A DNA stretch of 64,000 bases, from positions 7,874,001-7,938,000 of the forward strand of contig OY783205.1 of the NCBI GenBank assembly GCA_963678705.1, read 5' to 3'. The notes beneath the pieces are model-generated. The model was not told the DNA's origin. It did not search any database and was given only the letters and a program-made list of their open reading frames with translations. Position 1 is the stretch's first letter; each line of letters begins with the position of its first letter. Below, in pieces: positions 11,213 through 23,399 of this stretch. The stretch comes from Panorpa germanica (Eukaryota; Arthropoda; Insecta; Mecoptera; Panorpidae). Made by a program: the position numbers and the translations under genes.

Positions 11213-11330
11213 CGATTTTAAAAGATGGCGACATCTGTTGACCAGATTGAGTAAATATTCAATAGATGGCGCTATGTAATGTAATATGACAAAAACGTTA
11301 GCCACAGCAACGCGTGGCCGGGACAGCTAG

Positions 11331-13395
11331 TATATTATAAATATACCATTTTAATGTCAATGTTAAATATCAATTTTGTTTTCTGTTACAAACTCGATGA
11401 CTCTTTTGGTACTTTTTTCTGATGTTAATTAATACAACACATTTACTGGAAAAAACACTTCACTTTTTAGATCTCGCATTAATTTGTCAATTTGATTTTT
11501 AATAAGTTTACATTCTAAAATCATATGATCTATTGTGCCTTCCTCTCCACAACGACAGTTTGGAGATCTTACCAATTTTATTTTATGTAGATGATATGGA
11601 CTTCTACAGTGGCCTGATTTTATTCTAGTAATAGTTGAAATAAATTTGCTAGAGTTTGATTTGTTGAACCATAAATTTGTTGATATTTTTGGATTATGCT
11701 TATAAAATTGTTTTCCGGTGTCAGTACTTCTTTCGTTATAGTACTTATTTCCTTAATATTTTGTAATTGTTATTGTTTTTGAAAGTATTGTTATTTATAG
11801 ATAAACAAACACTACGAGAGTCTGTGACGATTAATATATTCTTATTATCAGTGTTTTGTATTAAATCTAAAAGTTTCATAATAGCAGTCAATTCTGTATT
11901 ATAGGAATTTAAGGTGTTCTTGAGTTTATATTTGTATTGTTGTTCTGTATTATGGTTATAAATGCCTATTCCTCCAGTTTTATAATTTTTGTTCAAAGAT
12001 CCATCAGTAAACCATATACTCCAGTTTATATAATCTTTTGTTATGTATTCCATATATTTTTAATAAACTTTTTCATTACTTTCATTCTTATTAAAGTAAT
12101 TTACTTCTGTATCAATTTTTGTCAAACTTATCTCAAGCTGGAATTTAAAGAAAGGGATAATCTCATGTACCTCTATGTTTAATTTTTCATATCTGTCGAA
12201 ACTATTTAGGAGTGCCGGTTTTTTCTTATTTATCCAGTAGGAACTATTAAAAAGAACACGTAATTTTTCTATTCTTGTATTTAAGGAATACATGAATTAT
12301 GTATATTTTTACAATAAAAATTATCTGCGATTTGTTGTATTACGCTGACGCTGACTGGAAGGATATTGGTTAAGTAATTAAGAATTTGACATTGTGTTGA
12401 AATCATTGCCCCTAATATTATCCTTAAACATTTATTTTGTATAATTTCGATTTTTTTTAACCTGGAGTTATTTGCGGTGCAGATCATGGTGCTAAAGTAA
12501 TCAATATGAGGTCTAACTACTGCTTTATATATTTGTATTAATGTTGTTGGATGTGCGCCCCATTTATAACCAGCTATACATCTCATCAAATTAAATCCTT
12601 TTTGACATTTGGAAATGATATTGTGAAACTTCTTTCGCCCAAGTACTCTTTGTGTCAAAAAATATAGCCAGAAATTTGATGTTTGATCTAACCGTTATGT
12701 TCTTATTTCTAATGGTTATTTTTGGACTAGAGATAATTCTATGTCTTGTAAAGATAACAATTTGGTTTTCTTCTGAAGATATGTTTAATTTGATTTCTTT
12801 TAAAAGATCTTCTGGTTTTCTTAGTTTTGTTTGTAGTCTATTTTGCGCTATGTCTTGCGTATGACCCACACTGTAAATAACTATATCGTCTGCGTACATC
12901 ATAACTGTTGTATTATTATCTGATAATGATGTTATGTTTTCTGTATATATAGTGAATAGTAATGGAGATATTATGGAGCCTTGTGGAATTCCATGATTAC
13001 AAATAATAGGATCGTTTGTCTTGTTATTGTATCTAACTATTATCTCTCTATTTGAAAAGTAATTAGTAATCCAGTTGCACATTTTCGAAGATATACCTAT
13101 CTTTTCTAATTTCTCTTTTTAAGTATTCAGATTGACATTGTCATATGCAGCTTCTATGTCTATGAAAGCAGCTATCATATAGTTGTTCTTACTATATGTT
13201 TTTTGAATATCGATATTAAATATATTGAAATTGTGCTGCGTACTCCTTGTTTTTCTAAAAGCAAATTGTAGATTCGGTAATCTTTTATGATGTTCTAACA
13301 AGCATTCTATTCTGTTTTTGATAACTGCTTCCATGGTTTTGCCCATACATGATAACACAGTGATTGGTCTATATGATTCTTGTTTGTTTGGATCC
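11331..13395 (-). pseudogene. LINE ORF2: reverse transcriptase, RNase H, C-terminal zinc knuckle
   Basis: Reading leftwards on the minus strand: RPITVLSCMGKTMEAVIKNR (RT block near 13350), AAFIDIEAAYDNVN, GIPQGSIISPLLFTIY, then the catalytic MYADDIVIYS box near 12870. A post-RT region (12281-12658) follows, then RNase H (WFTDGS, ELTAI, IVTDSRS; 11745-12053) and a C-C-E-H-C zinc-knuckle-like segment near 11450-11560. RT plus RNase H plus this knuckle suggests the I/Loa group. Several frame changes show decay. The upstream half continues at 19374, because an LTR-like insert carrying a Helitron separates the two parts. Confidence 0.8.
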
Positions 13396-14009
13396 TGGTT
13401 GAGGAGTTTGGACCTTTTCTAGATCTATAGGCTGGCTAGAGCGTATTTGTGATTTGTCGGCGGTATCCAAGTTCTCGAGCGGCTCGAGGGCGCTCAGTTC
13501 CTTTCAATAGGGTGCGCACAATTCATTTATGCAGGACCTTTTTGTTATTAAGTTATTAATAACAATTTTTTATTTATATCAGAAGTAACAGCGAAACAAA
13601 AGAACTTTCCAGAATACATTTATTTTACAATTACACTATTGGATTACATGGATTGATTAAATATTTTAACTGATCAAATACTAGTTTCAACACTATGTTG
13701 ATGTAACTCGGTTTTAGTTATTTTATAATATTTGAAATTAATATTACTTTTGTTTATGCACCAAAGGTTAAAGCGAGCTGACTGCTTGATGGCTCAGTTA
13801 ATAATGATGAAATACGAACATAAATGTAGTGTCGATGCCTAGTAGAACTGTGGTCGTGACAGAAAGGCAGTTTGTATGAGCAAGGTTCGGTACCACTCAA
13901 AGGGAGCGTTGTATCTGAGTATAAAAACAAATACCCATAAAATATAAATGTTTAACAACAGAATTCTTAAAACTAACATTAATCAAAAAATAAAGGCAAG
14001 ATATTTATA
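13396..14009. mobile_element. LTR-like insert, left part (solo LTR?)
   Basis: The insert begins TGGTTGAGGAG right after GATCC (13391-13395), inside the LINE. Its other end is at 19373 (...GAACA) followed by GATCC (19374-19378). TG...CA ends and a 5-bp duplication fit a solo LTR of about 647 bp when the Helitron at 14010-19340 is removed. No coding is seen. Orientation and family are unknown. Confidence 0.6.
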
Positions 14010-14532
14010 TCTTAATATATATATTTCTTGTGTGCGTGTGTATGTGACTGAACTCCTCCTAAACGACTGGACCAATTTTGATGAAATTTTTTGTGTGTGT
14101 TCGTGGAGATTCGAGAATGGTTTAGATTTACAGTTTGGTCTACTGGAAAATGTTTTTTCAATTAATTTCTTATTTATAAGGAGTTGTTGATTTTGGAATG
14201 TTTTACATTAGATCCGGCGGACGGCGCTATCATCGCATTCAATATTATTCTATTTCAATTTTAGTTTGTCCCGACAGATGGTGCTACGATTAATTTGAAA
14301 AAAATTTTGTTATTCAATTCATGTGCTGATTAAAATATTAAATGTAATTATTTTTTAAAGAGTTTTGAAGTGTGTATAAATAATTTTGTGAATTCAGATG
14401 TTTTTTTAATTAATTTTTATTTGTAAGGAGTTTTTGATTTTGGAATGTTTTACAATTAATTAAAAATTCATTATCAATAAGTAACTCATATTAATTGTAT
14501 ATTATTTTGCAATATTTTATTTTTGTAGAAAA

Positions 14533-17500
14533 ATGCCACGTCTTCGTGGAAGAGCAAGAAATATTGGTCGACGTACTCAGCACGCGCAATTAGTTTATTA
14601 TCATCGATTGAATAGAACAGTAGAAGAACATTCTATGGATAATGTAAATTTAAGAGATCGAGCTGCATGTACACGTGCAAATGAAAATTTAGAGCAACGT
14701 GCTCAACGTCTTCGTGCTAATACATTAAGACAACGAGAGGCACGTCAACGAGCGACCAACGCACATAGAGAACGTAACCAACAGCGAGTACAAGATAATC
14801 GAGCATTGGCACGAGCATCACTTAATCGTCTCGCGTTTGAATATGATCCTGAAATAGATTATTCATCACATGCATTGATCACGATTGGTAGTATGGACAA
14901 AGAGTGTCAACATTGTCATGCTTTCAAGTACAAAGGTGAATCAGCTGGTTTATGTTGCGCATCTGGAAAAATATCACTGCCACCGCTAAAACCACCACCA
15001 GAACCTTTAAAAACGCTTTTAGCTGGAATCACATCTCAATCGAAATTATTTTTACGGAAAATTCGTAAATTAAATTCATGCTTCCAAATGACATCATTTG
15101 CAGCAACAAAAATTATTCATAATGAAGATGGCCGTAATTTTGAATCCACATTCAAAATTCAAGGCCAAGTATATCACCAAATTGGTTCGTTACTTCCAAT
15201 GCCTGATGCCGATCCAAAATTTTTACAAATTTATTTTATGGGGAATGAAGAGCAACAATCACATACACGCTGCGTTTACAACCATATAGAACAGATGGAG
15301 GAACGAGAAATTGTGGACATTTTGGAAAGGTTTTTGCAAAACCATAACCAATTAGTACAATTGTTCAAGACTCTTTCTAACAGACTGCAAAACGATAACT
15401 ATGTCATTGTTATTAAAGCAGACAAAGTACCCTATGGAGAGCACGCAGGCACATATAATGTTCCAACCATTAATGAAGTGGCAGTTGTTATGGCTGGTGA
15501 CCCATGTGAACGTAGAGACATTCGCATACAACGCAGAGATAATACGATGCAAATAATTCAAGACAATCATCGTTCTTACGATGCTTTGCAGTATCCGTTA
15601 ATATTTTGGGAAGGAGAAGACGGATATCATTTAAATATTAAACAACGGAATCCAACTACAGGTACAACTTATAGATTATCTTACAATTTTTTTTTTGAAT
15701 AAATAATTTTTGTTCATCTCATAATTATATTTATTTACAGGTGAAGAACTGACCAAGAAAGTTAGTGCCATGAATTTCTACGCATATCGGTTAATGATTC
15801 GTGCTAATGAAGATAATAATATTCTCCGCTGTAGACAGCTATTTCATCAGTACATCGTCGATATTTATGTAAAAATTGAAAGTGAAAGATTAAGGTATAT
15901 AAAATTCAATCAAGCAAAACTTCGAGCTGAAGAGTATATTCATTTGCGTGATGCAGTAATCGGTAATGTAGATGCAACAAACGTCATTAACAACATCGGT
16001 ACCACATATATTCTCCCATCATCATATATTGGTAGTCCGCGTCATATGCAAGAATATATTCAAGACGCTATGACATACGTACGTGCATACGGTCGACCAG
16101 ATCTTTTTCTCACATTTACATGTAATCCAAATTGGGATGAAATCAAAAACTTGCTGTTGTCAGGTCAAACATCGATGCATCGCCACGATATCACTGCGCG
16201 TGTCTTTAAACAAAAATTAAAATCTTTGATGAATTTGATCACACATTACTCGGTTTTTGGTGAAACACGTTGTTGGCTTTACTCTGTTGAGTGGCAAAAA
16301 CGAGGTTTACCTCATGCGCATATTTTGATTTGGTTGGTGGATAAAGTACGCCCAGAAGAAATTGACAAAATTATTTCAGCGGAAATTCCAGATCCGAATG
16401 TTGATCAAGAACTGTTTAACATTGTTACTACTAATATGATTCATGGTCCATGCGGTACTCTAAACATGATGTCACCATGCATGAATGATGGAAAATGTAC
16501 GAAACGTTTTCCAAAACCATGTCAAACTGATACTATCACCAATATTGACGGTTATCCATCTTACCGGCGCAGAGACGTAGATAATGGCGGTCAATCGTAT
16601 GAATTGCGACTGTCAAACGGTGTAAGAGTAGATATTGATAATCGGTGGGTGGTTCCATATTCGCCATTACTATGCAAAACCTATAAAGCGCACATAAACG
16701 TTGAACTGTGCAGTTCGGTGAAATCTATCAAATACATTTGTAAGTACGTTCACAAGGGCAGTGATAAAGCTATATTTGCTGTTCAAAATGTAAATGACAA
16801 TGACGAAATAACACGTTATCAAATGGGTCGATACATAAGTAGCAATGAAGCTGTCTGGCGCATTTTTACGTTTCCTATACATAAAAGGGATCCTGCAGTT
16901 ATACATTTGGCTGTGCATCTTGAAAACGGACAGCGTGTTTATTTTACAGAACAGACTGCACTACAACAAGCATTAACGGCTCCAAAAACAACTCTTACTG
17001 AATTTTTCAATCTTTGTAATCGACAAGATGTTGTTGGTCAATTCGCAAAAACATTAATGTATACTGATGTTCCTAAATTTTTTACATGGAATAAGCAATC
17101 GAAAAATTGGGAACCACGAAAACGAGGGATTCCAGTCCCAGGATTCGCCGACATATTTATGACAAATACTTTAGGTCGACTATATACAGTTCATCCTAAG
17201 CAACGCGAATGTTTTTTTTTGCGTTTGTTATTGGTTAATGTTCTTGGACCGACATCCTTCCAATATTTACGAAAAGTCAATGGTATTTTATACGACACTT
17301 TCTTCGATGCGTGTCGTGAGTTACATTTATTGGAGGATGATAACCATTGGGATCTTACACTTGCAGATGCAGCACTGAGCTCTTCTCCACAACAAATTCG
17401 TCAATTATTTTCAATAATATTAACAACGTGTTTTCCGTCTGAAGCATCTGCTCTCTGGAACAAATATAAAGACTCAATGAGTGAAGATATTTTGCATCGG

Positions 17501-19099
17501 ATTAGAATTACTAATCAAAATCCTGATATTCAATTCTCCGCAGAAATATACAATGAGGCTTTAATTATGATTGAGGATATTTGTATTCTTATTTCAAACA
17601 TGCCACTCATCCATTTTGGCATGCCGGCGCCGAACCGCCCAGCAGTAGATATCATCAACAGTGATGTTCAACGTGAACACCAGTTTGATAAGACTTCGTT
17701 GGCTACTTTTGTTGCTAATAATGAACAATTGCTTACAGCTGAACAACGAAATGTATATGATCAAATTAACGTATCAATTGCAGCACAACAAGGTGGATTC
17801 TTTTTTTTGGATGCACCAGGTGGCACTGGTAAAACCTTTCTCATCTCACTGATACTTGCGCGCATTCGATCACAAAATCATATTGCATTGGCCATTGCTT
17901 CATCAGGCATTGCAGCGACGTTACTTGATGGTGGACGGACTGCGCATTCAGCACTTAAGTTACCTTTGAATGTTCATACAAATCCCGAAGCAATGTGTAA
18001 CATAAAGAAGCATTCCGGCATGGCTGAAGTTTTGAGAAAATGCAAAATTATTATTTGGGATGAATGTACAATGGCCCACAAGCATTCGCTTGAAGCTCTC
18101 GACAGGTCCCTGAAGGATATCAAAGATAATACTAGGCTTTTCGGTGGTGCTCTACTGCTACTGTCTGGTGATTTCAGGCAAACATTGCCAGTAATTCCAC
18201 GTGCGACATATGCAGACGAAGTAAACGCATGTTTGAAGGAATCTTATCTATGGCGGAGTGTCAGTAAATTGAGCCTTACTATCAATATGCGCGTTCAACT
18301 ACAAAATGATCCATTAGCGTCAGGATTCTCTGAACAATTGTTAGACATTGGCAACGGTAAAATTCAACTGTATGAAGATACCCAATTTATTAAATTTCCA
18401 GAGAACTTTTGCAACATGGTGGCTACCAAAGATGAATTAATAAATAGTATCTTTCCAGATTTAAGATATAACTATACTAATCATGAATGGCTACGAGAGC
18501 GAGCTATTTTAGCTGCAAAAAATTTAGATGTAGACGCCATCAATTTTAAAATACAACAGTCATTGCCTGGTAATGAAATTACATTTAAATCAATTGACAC
18601 CGTTGTTGATCCTGACGAAGTGGTCAACTATCCAGTAGAATTTTTGAATTCTTTAGATTTACCTGGAATGCCACCACATAATTTGCGACTGAAGATTGGC
18701 TCACCTATAATTTTGCTTCGTAATTTAAATGCCCCGAGATTGTGTAATGGCACGCGATTAGTTATAAAAAAAATCATGGGCAACATTATTGAAGCGAATA
18801 TTTTATCTGGGAAATTCCAAGGTGAAATTGTACTTTTACCGCGGATCCCAATGATTCCTTCAGATTCACCTATACCATTTAAACGCTTACAATTTCCGAT
18901 CCGTTTGGCATATGCTATGACTATTAATAAGTCACAAGGTCAAACGATGACATTTTGTGGCTTTGATTTAGAAAATCCGTGTTTTTCTCACGGCCAATTG
19001 TACGTTGCGTGTTCCAGAGTTGGAAAACCATCGAGTTTGTTTGTTTATACTCCTCATGGACTAACTAAAAATATTGTACATCCAATGGCATTACGCTAA
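14533..19099 (+). CDS. Helitron Rep/helicase transposase (spliced)
   Basis: Exons 14533-15661 and 15741-19099 give 1495 residues with no stop. The N-terminus is basic and coiled (residues 1-110), followed by a Cys-rich CQHC...GLCC motif near 125-145 and Helitron_like_N. The HUH nuclease has FTCNPNW near 501-508, HAH at 568-570 and two candidate catalytic tyrosines in KYICKY (708, 712). The PIF1-like SF1B helicase has Walker A GGTGKT near 1070, Walker B WDECTM near 1150, GDFRQ, NMRV, TINKSQGQ and ACSRVGKPS at the end. It nicks and unwinds element DNA for rolling-circle transposition. A possible polyadenylation signal AATAAA lies at 19121. Confidence 0.93.
15662..15740 (+). other. 79-nt phase-1 intron in the Helitron gene
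   Basis: The intron begins GTACAACTT and ends TTATTTACAG. Joining the exons turns a frame that would end ...NFFFE into ...NPTTG-EELTKKVSAMNFYAYRL, the usual Helitron sequence at this place. The intron is AT-rich and has a T-rich 3' end. Confidence 0.9.
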
Positions 19100-19302
19100 A
19101 TTAAGTTTTTGTAAATTAAAAATAAATAAATATATATGTTATAAAATGTTTTGAGTGCAAGCTTTTTCACCTTTCATTAAAATGAGCTAAAGTTTTCATT
19201 TACGATGCTGTTATTTATTTAACAAAGTAATAACTTTTCAATAATAATTTTCATCAAAGCGGTCCAGATTGTTTCAGCTCATTAAAAAAAGTATGAAATT
19301 AA

Positions 19303-19340
19303 AGACGTGTGTACAGGACAACGTCTGTCGGGTCCGCTAG
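19303..19340 (+). terminator. Helitron 3' terminal hairpin and CTAG
   Basis: A stem AGACGT/ACGTCT with a 12-nt loop, a 10-nt spacer, then CTAG. This is the rolling-circle termination signal of canonical Helitrons. Confidence 0.85.
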
Positions 19341-19373
19341 TATAAATATAAATATTGAATGCGTTTATGAACA
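19341..19373. mobile_element. LTR-like insert, right part
   Basis: This is the 33-bp remainder of the LTR-like element begun at 13396. It ends GAACA and is followed by the GATCC duplication and then by LINE sequence. Confidence 0.55.
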
Positions 19374-20582
19374 GATCCTTACCTGGTTTTAAAATCGGAA
19401 CAACAATATGTTTTTTCCAATCTAATGGTATACAAGCAGTACTGAATGATAGATTAAATATATTTGTCAGGTGGTTTATTGCATTGACTGGAAGGTTTTG
19501 AATCATTTTGTAATTTATTCTATCGAATCCTGTGCTACTATTTTTATTATGTTTTAACGCAAAATTAACTTCTTTTATAGTTATAGAATTATCCAGGAAA
19601 TTTTCTTTAATGTAATTATGAGTTGTAATAATTAAGCTGTTAGTTTGTGAAAATCTATTTGTAACAAATTCTTCTATCAAATTTTCGTTATCACTTATTC
19701 TTTTAGTACTATAGTTTTTATTATTAATTTTTCTTATATTATTCCATACAATATTTAATAGTTGAGTTCGGATTTAAGCTCTCGCAGAAGTTCTGCCATT
19801 CTATTTTTTTCCGGGCTCTAAAATATCGTCTAGTTTTTGCTTGATGTTTTTTAAAATTTAAATAATTTGTCATTGTCATGTTTTTGTTAAATGTAGTTAG
19901 GGCTAATTTTCTTTGAGCTATCATTTTGTTGCACCATGATGGTTTAATTTTATTAGGAGCTATATTGTATATTTTGGTAAATGGAATATGTTTGTTAGCC
20001 GAATCGTTAATAATATCTCTAAACTGAATATATTTGTTTTCAACGTCATTAGGATCACCTGTGTTTCCGCTAGTACGAGGAGATGATATTCTATTTTCTA
20101 TTTCAATACTATATTTCTGCCAATCAGCTTTTTTAAAATTTCTCCTCATTATAAGTTCTGATGGAGAGAATCGGTCCTTCTTGTCATTAAAACAGAAAAA
20201 GATTGGTTAGTTTCATTAGCTAGTATTGCATTAGCACATTGAACGATTGCTCTATTTCTTCCCACTTTTTTAATTTCTATTATATTAGATTTATTGCTGA
20301 TTTTACAAATTATTTCTGCTAATTTAAGAGAACTAAAAAATGTATTTCCATCACTATTTTTTTTTAACTATCATTACTTTATACGAGTCATATTTTGTTT
20401 CTGTGTTGTATAAATTATTATATATTTTATTAACATTGTCACTATTGTTATTTAGGTTTTCTGTTATATCACTGGATGATTTTTCTGTAGGAAATGATTT
20501 GTTAGTCACAGAGTTGTTTTTATTGTTCGGATTTTTATCGGGAGGTTCAGTCTCCATATCCATTTTGTTAATTACCCAGTGA
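19374..20582 (-). pseudogene. LINE 5' half: ORF1 N-terminus joined to pre-RT ORF2
   Basis: The minus strand carries an acidic, Asn-rich ORF1 start (20354-20563) and a KKVGRNRAIVQCANA segment near 20200-20260 typical of LINE ORF1. It then passes abruptly, near 20160, to the segment between endonuclease and RT (KADWQKYS, PSWCNKMIAQRKLA; 19739-20149). RT block 1 follows (NKNSSTGFDRINYKMIQNL, WKKHIVVPILKPGKD). The rest of ORF1 and all of the endonuclease are deleted. The same LINE resumes at 13395. Confidence 0.75.
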
Positions 20583-20819
20583 TAATTAAATAGAAGTTAC
20601 TTCACTTCTTTGTAATATCACTTAATAATAATCTAAATTATAATTTAAATACAAATAAATCACGAAAAAGTATTATAATTTGCAAAGAAAGATCACTATT
20701 TATTTTATTGTTTTGTTTATTATAAACACGTGCGCTCACCAAGGAGTCTCTCTATAAACTGCCTAAAGTATTAATGTTATTATTTTTATGGTTACTATAG
20801 AAATTTTTTGTAAGTCTAA
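20583..20819. other. Short non-coding spacer
   Basis: AT-rich; no gene, repeat or terminus recognised between the LINE 5' end and the Helentron fragment. Confidence 0.5.
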
Positions 20820-20856
20820 TTACAAAAGTCTAACTACAAAGAGTTTAAGAATTATA

Positions 20857-21018
20857 ACTTTGCCTTTTGAACAACATAATGAAAATTTACCATCTGTCGG
20901 TTTTTCATTTTTAAAATGACTATGGGAAAGGGTTTGAAGGTTCCGAAATTGAAACTTTGCCTTTTGAACAACATAATGAAAATTTACCATCTGTCGGTTT
21001 TTCATTTTTAAAATGACT
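20857..21018 (-). repeat. 97-bp tandem duplication inside Helentron copy 2
   Basis: The segment encoding the FKNEKPTDGKFSLCCSKGKV stretch occurs twice, starting at 20857 and 20954. The main copy has it once (37150-37250). The duplication is therefore local. Confidence 0.85.
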
Positions 21019-22709
21019 TGCATTGCAAAATTGACAGATGATTCAGTTTTTTTTTAACCTTTTTTGGTTTTCGCCTGCAGTTTCTTTTTTGATATTATTT
21101 TTTTTCTCGAAATTTGCTTCTGTAATCGTTTATCTGTGTCTTGCTTACATTGAGACTATAATATTGTTTTCCTTCGTACACCTAAGTCTTTTTTCGCTTT
21201 TTTTAAGAGCCTTTTACTTACTCTTACATTTAATGTAGTTCTACGTTCGTGGCTTTTTTCATTTGATAATATTGTATCACTAACATCCACTAATTTATTT
21301 AATTCTAAATTATCACTTACTAAAATATCACTTACTATATTATCAGATATTTCACCAACACTAATGAAACTGTCACTTAACACACTAACTTTATTTGTAA
21401 CGCTTAAGTAAGAATATTGATATATTTCTGAGATGTTGATATTTCCTGCAAAGCTTCCTACAGTAATTGGATTAATTGTAAAAAGTGAAGAACCTCCAGA
21501 ATCTTGAAAATTGTATTTAATCAGATCGACTAAATCAGTTATGTATTTATAACATAGAAGTACCGCTTTGCCATTAGAATTCGAAATAGATTGTCCTTTA
21601 AAACCCCTAGAATGGGAATCAAAGGTCCAGAAAAAGCTGTCTTGTTTGAAGAGTGAAAAAATGTTTGACTGCAAGTAGTGAAGAGTCTATTATTATATTT
21701 TTTAAAGTATTTTTCTAAAAAATCTCCTGTTAATATATTAAGATTGCCTTCTACAGTGTTCATAAGTTCATGACTTATGACACATGTACCATTACAAATT
21801 GTCTCCTAGTATTAAAATATAATCTAATACTTGGGTGGTACAGTTATTTAAGGAAATTATTGCATGAAGAATTTTTAGGAAAACTTGGAAAAAATATCAG
21901 TTGCTTGATTAAAATTTGCTTGTACTATTTTATATGGTTCTGGCAATTTTAAATCAGTTACACCGTTTGGATAAGATTTGGATAATTATAAGTGGAAGTT
22001 GTAACGATTTCGTCAGTGTTTACACAGTTAGTAGAATTATTTATTTCTGTTAAAATACTTTTATCTGTAGTGCTTAATATACTAATAGGAGCAATAGAAA
22101 CTAGCAATAGCAATTTTACAGTTACTAAAATTAAATTTAATCAAATTTATGACATCAACAAAATCATTAAAACATAAGAGAACGGATTTTCCATTTTTTT
22201 CACAAACAATTTGTCCTTTAATACCTCTTGAATGTGAATCGAATACCCAAAATAAAGTAGATTCCTTAAAAATAACAAAAGTCTCATCATTAATTGTAAA
22301 TAATCATTTTTCTTGTTCTACGAAAAATGATTCTAGAAATGAAATTGTTAATTCTTTAATATCTGCCCTTGCATTTATAAAGTCGCTGCACAAGGTTTTC
22401 GATTTGTCACAACAATATACAACGTAAGTGTAATCATTTAAAGATATCTTTTGTTGTATTTCATCACCTAATAAAAAATTGCGTTGATTACCTTTACAAT
22501 TCTCTAAATAACACCGATCTCCTAATTTTAAAATGAAATCTAAAGTTTTTGAATGCCACGTATTTAATGCAGTGGTCTCGTTTACACATATTGCGACAAA
22601 GCAATTGAAAGTGCATTGCTTTCCAACTGACTTATTACAAAATCTTTTGTCAAATTGACTAAAGCTGCCTCTTACAATTGATATTGGATTGTTTAATTCA
22701 TTTAAATTA

Positions 22710-23363
22710 GGCCTGTCTCAGTATGGGACCGTATTTAAGCGTCGGCGTATTCGGACGTAAATCGGCGGTTTGAATGAGCTACAAAGCAAACCGCCTATGT
22801 GTGTTACAGATGTCTGTAGTCGTGTATTAGGGGGTGTATTGGAGTTCTTTAACACTTATATAATTTATCATGAGAGCAAACTTTAACTTTAATTTTTATC
22901 GATACACTACTGGTATTAAAGGGACTTTAGCATTTATTATATATCTGAGTTCTGGTGGGCGTGAATTTAAATTTAGTTCTATCCTATTGGTATGGGCATC
23001 CGTGCCCATGATTCACTGAAATACAAACATAATCTGCATGCAGAACATACCCATGTCGCCGATAGATTTCATTTGACCGCGTATTGCAGCGTAATAACAA
23101 GCAATGTTAGGTATCCCCTCCAGTCTGACGCAGCTGTTCGGATGGATATCGTTGTAGTAGTGGTAACGCTTTGATAAAATTCGCCTTTATTCGGTTCTAA
23201 TGTGCGAGGTAGTGCCGCCCGTATTCGGACTGCTTTGTAGCGTGCAGTTTGAGAGCTCCAGAGCGATCTCATTACATTTACTTGGTTCGGATAGGTAAAG
23301 CGTAGTAGCCCGAATACGTCCGGCAGAAATTGGCTTAAATACGGTGCCATACTGAGACAGGCC
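22710..23363. mobile_element. Harbinger-type MITE, 654 bp
   Basis: It starts GGCCTGTCTCAGTATGG at 22710 and ends with the matching inverted copy at 23363. TTA lies on both sides (22707-22709 and 23364-23366). TIR style and the 3-bp TTA duplication fit PIF/Harbinger. It has no transposase. It sits inside the peptidase-like region of Helentron copy 2; removing it and one TTA restores alignment with the main copy. Confidence 0.85.
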
Positions 23364-23399
23364 TTAGACCTTAAACTCGCAATACGAACAGAAGACACA

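Larger units (their letters stand above)
6432..11330 (+). mobile_element. Non-autonomous Helitron split by a gypsy element
   Basis: The plus-strand 5' end is TCTAATATATATAAATTACG at 6432, preceded by A. The 3' end is GGCCGGGACAGCTAG at 11330, followed by T. A hairpin (GCCAC 11301-11305 with GTGGC 11314-11318) lies 8 bases before CTAG. Without the Ty3/gypsy insert (6632-11212 plus one 4-base duplication) the element is only about 314 bp. It has no coding capacity. The 5' region (GATGGACTCCTAAACTACTTAACCGA) is the type common to many insect Helitrons. Confidence 0.85.
14010..19340 (+). mobile_element. Autonomous-type Helitron, 5.3 kb
   Basis: The 5' end is TCTTAATATATATATTTCTTG at 14010, preceded by A. 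The 3' end is GGGTCCGCTAG at 19340, followed by T. A 6-bp hairpin (AGACGT 19303-19308 with ACGTCT 19321-19326) lies 10 bases before CTAG. The single gene inside reads as a complete Rep/helicase after removal of one intron. Structure, termini and coding are all intact, so this copy is a candidate for a recently active element. Confidence 0.92.
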
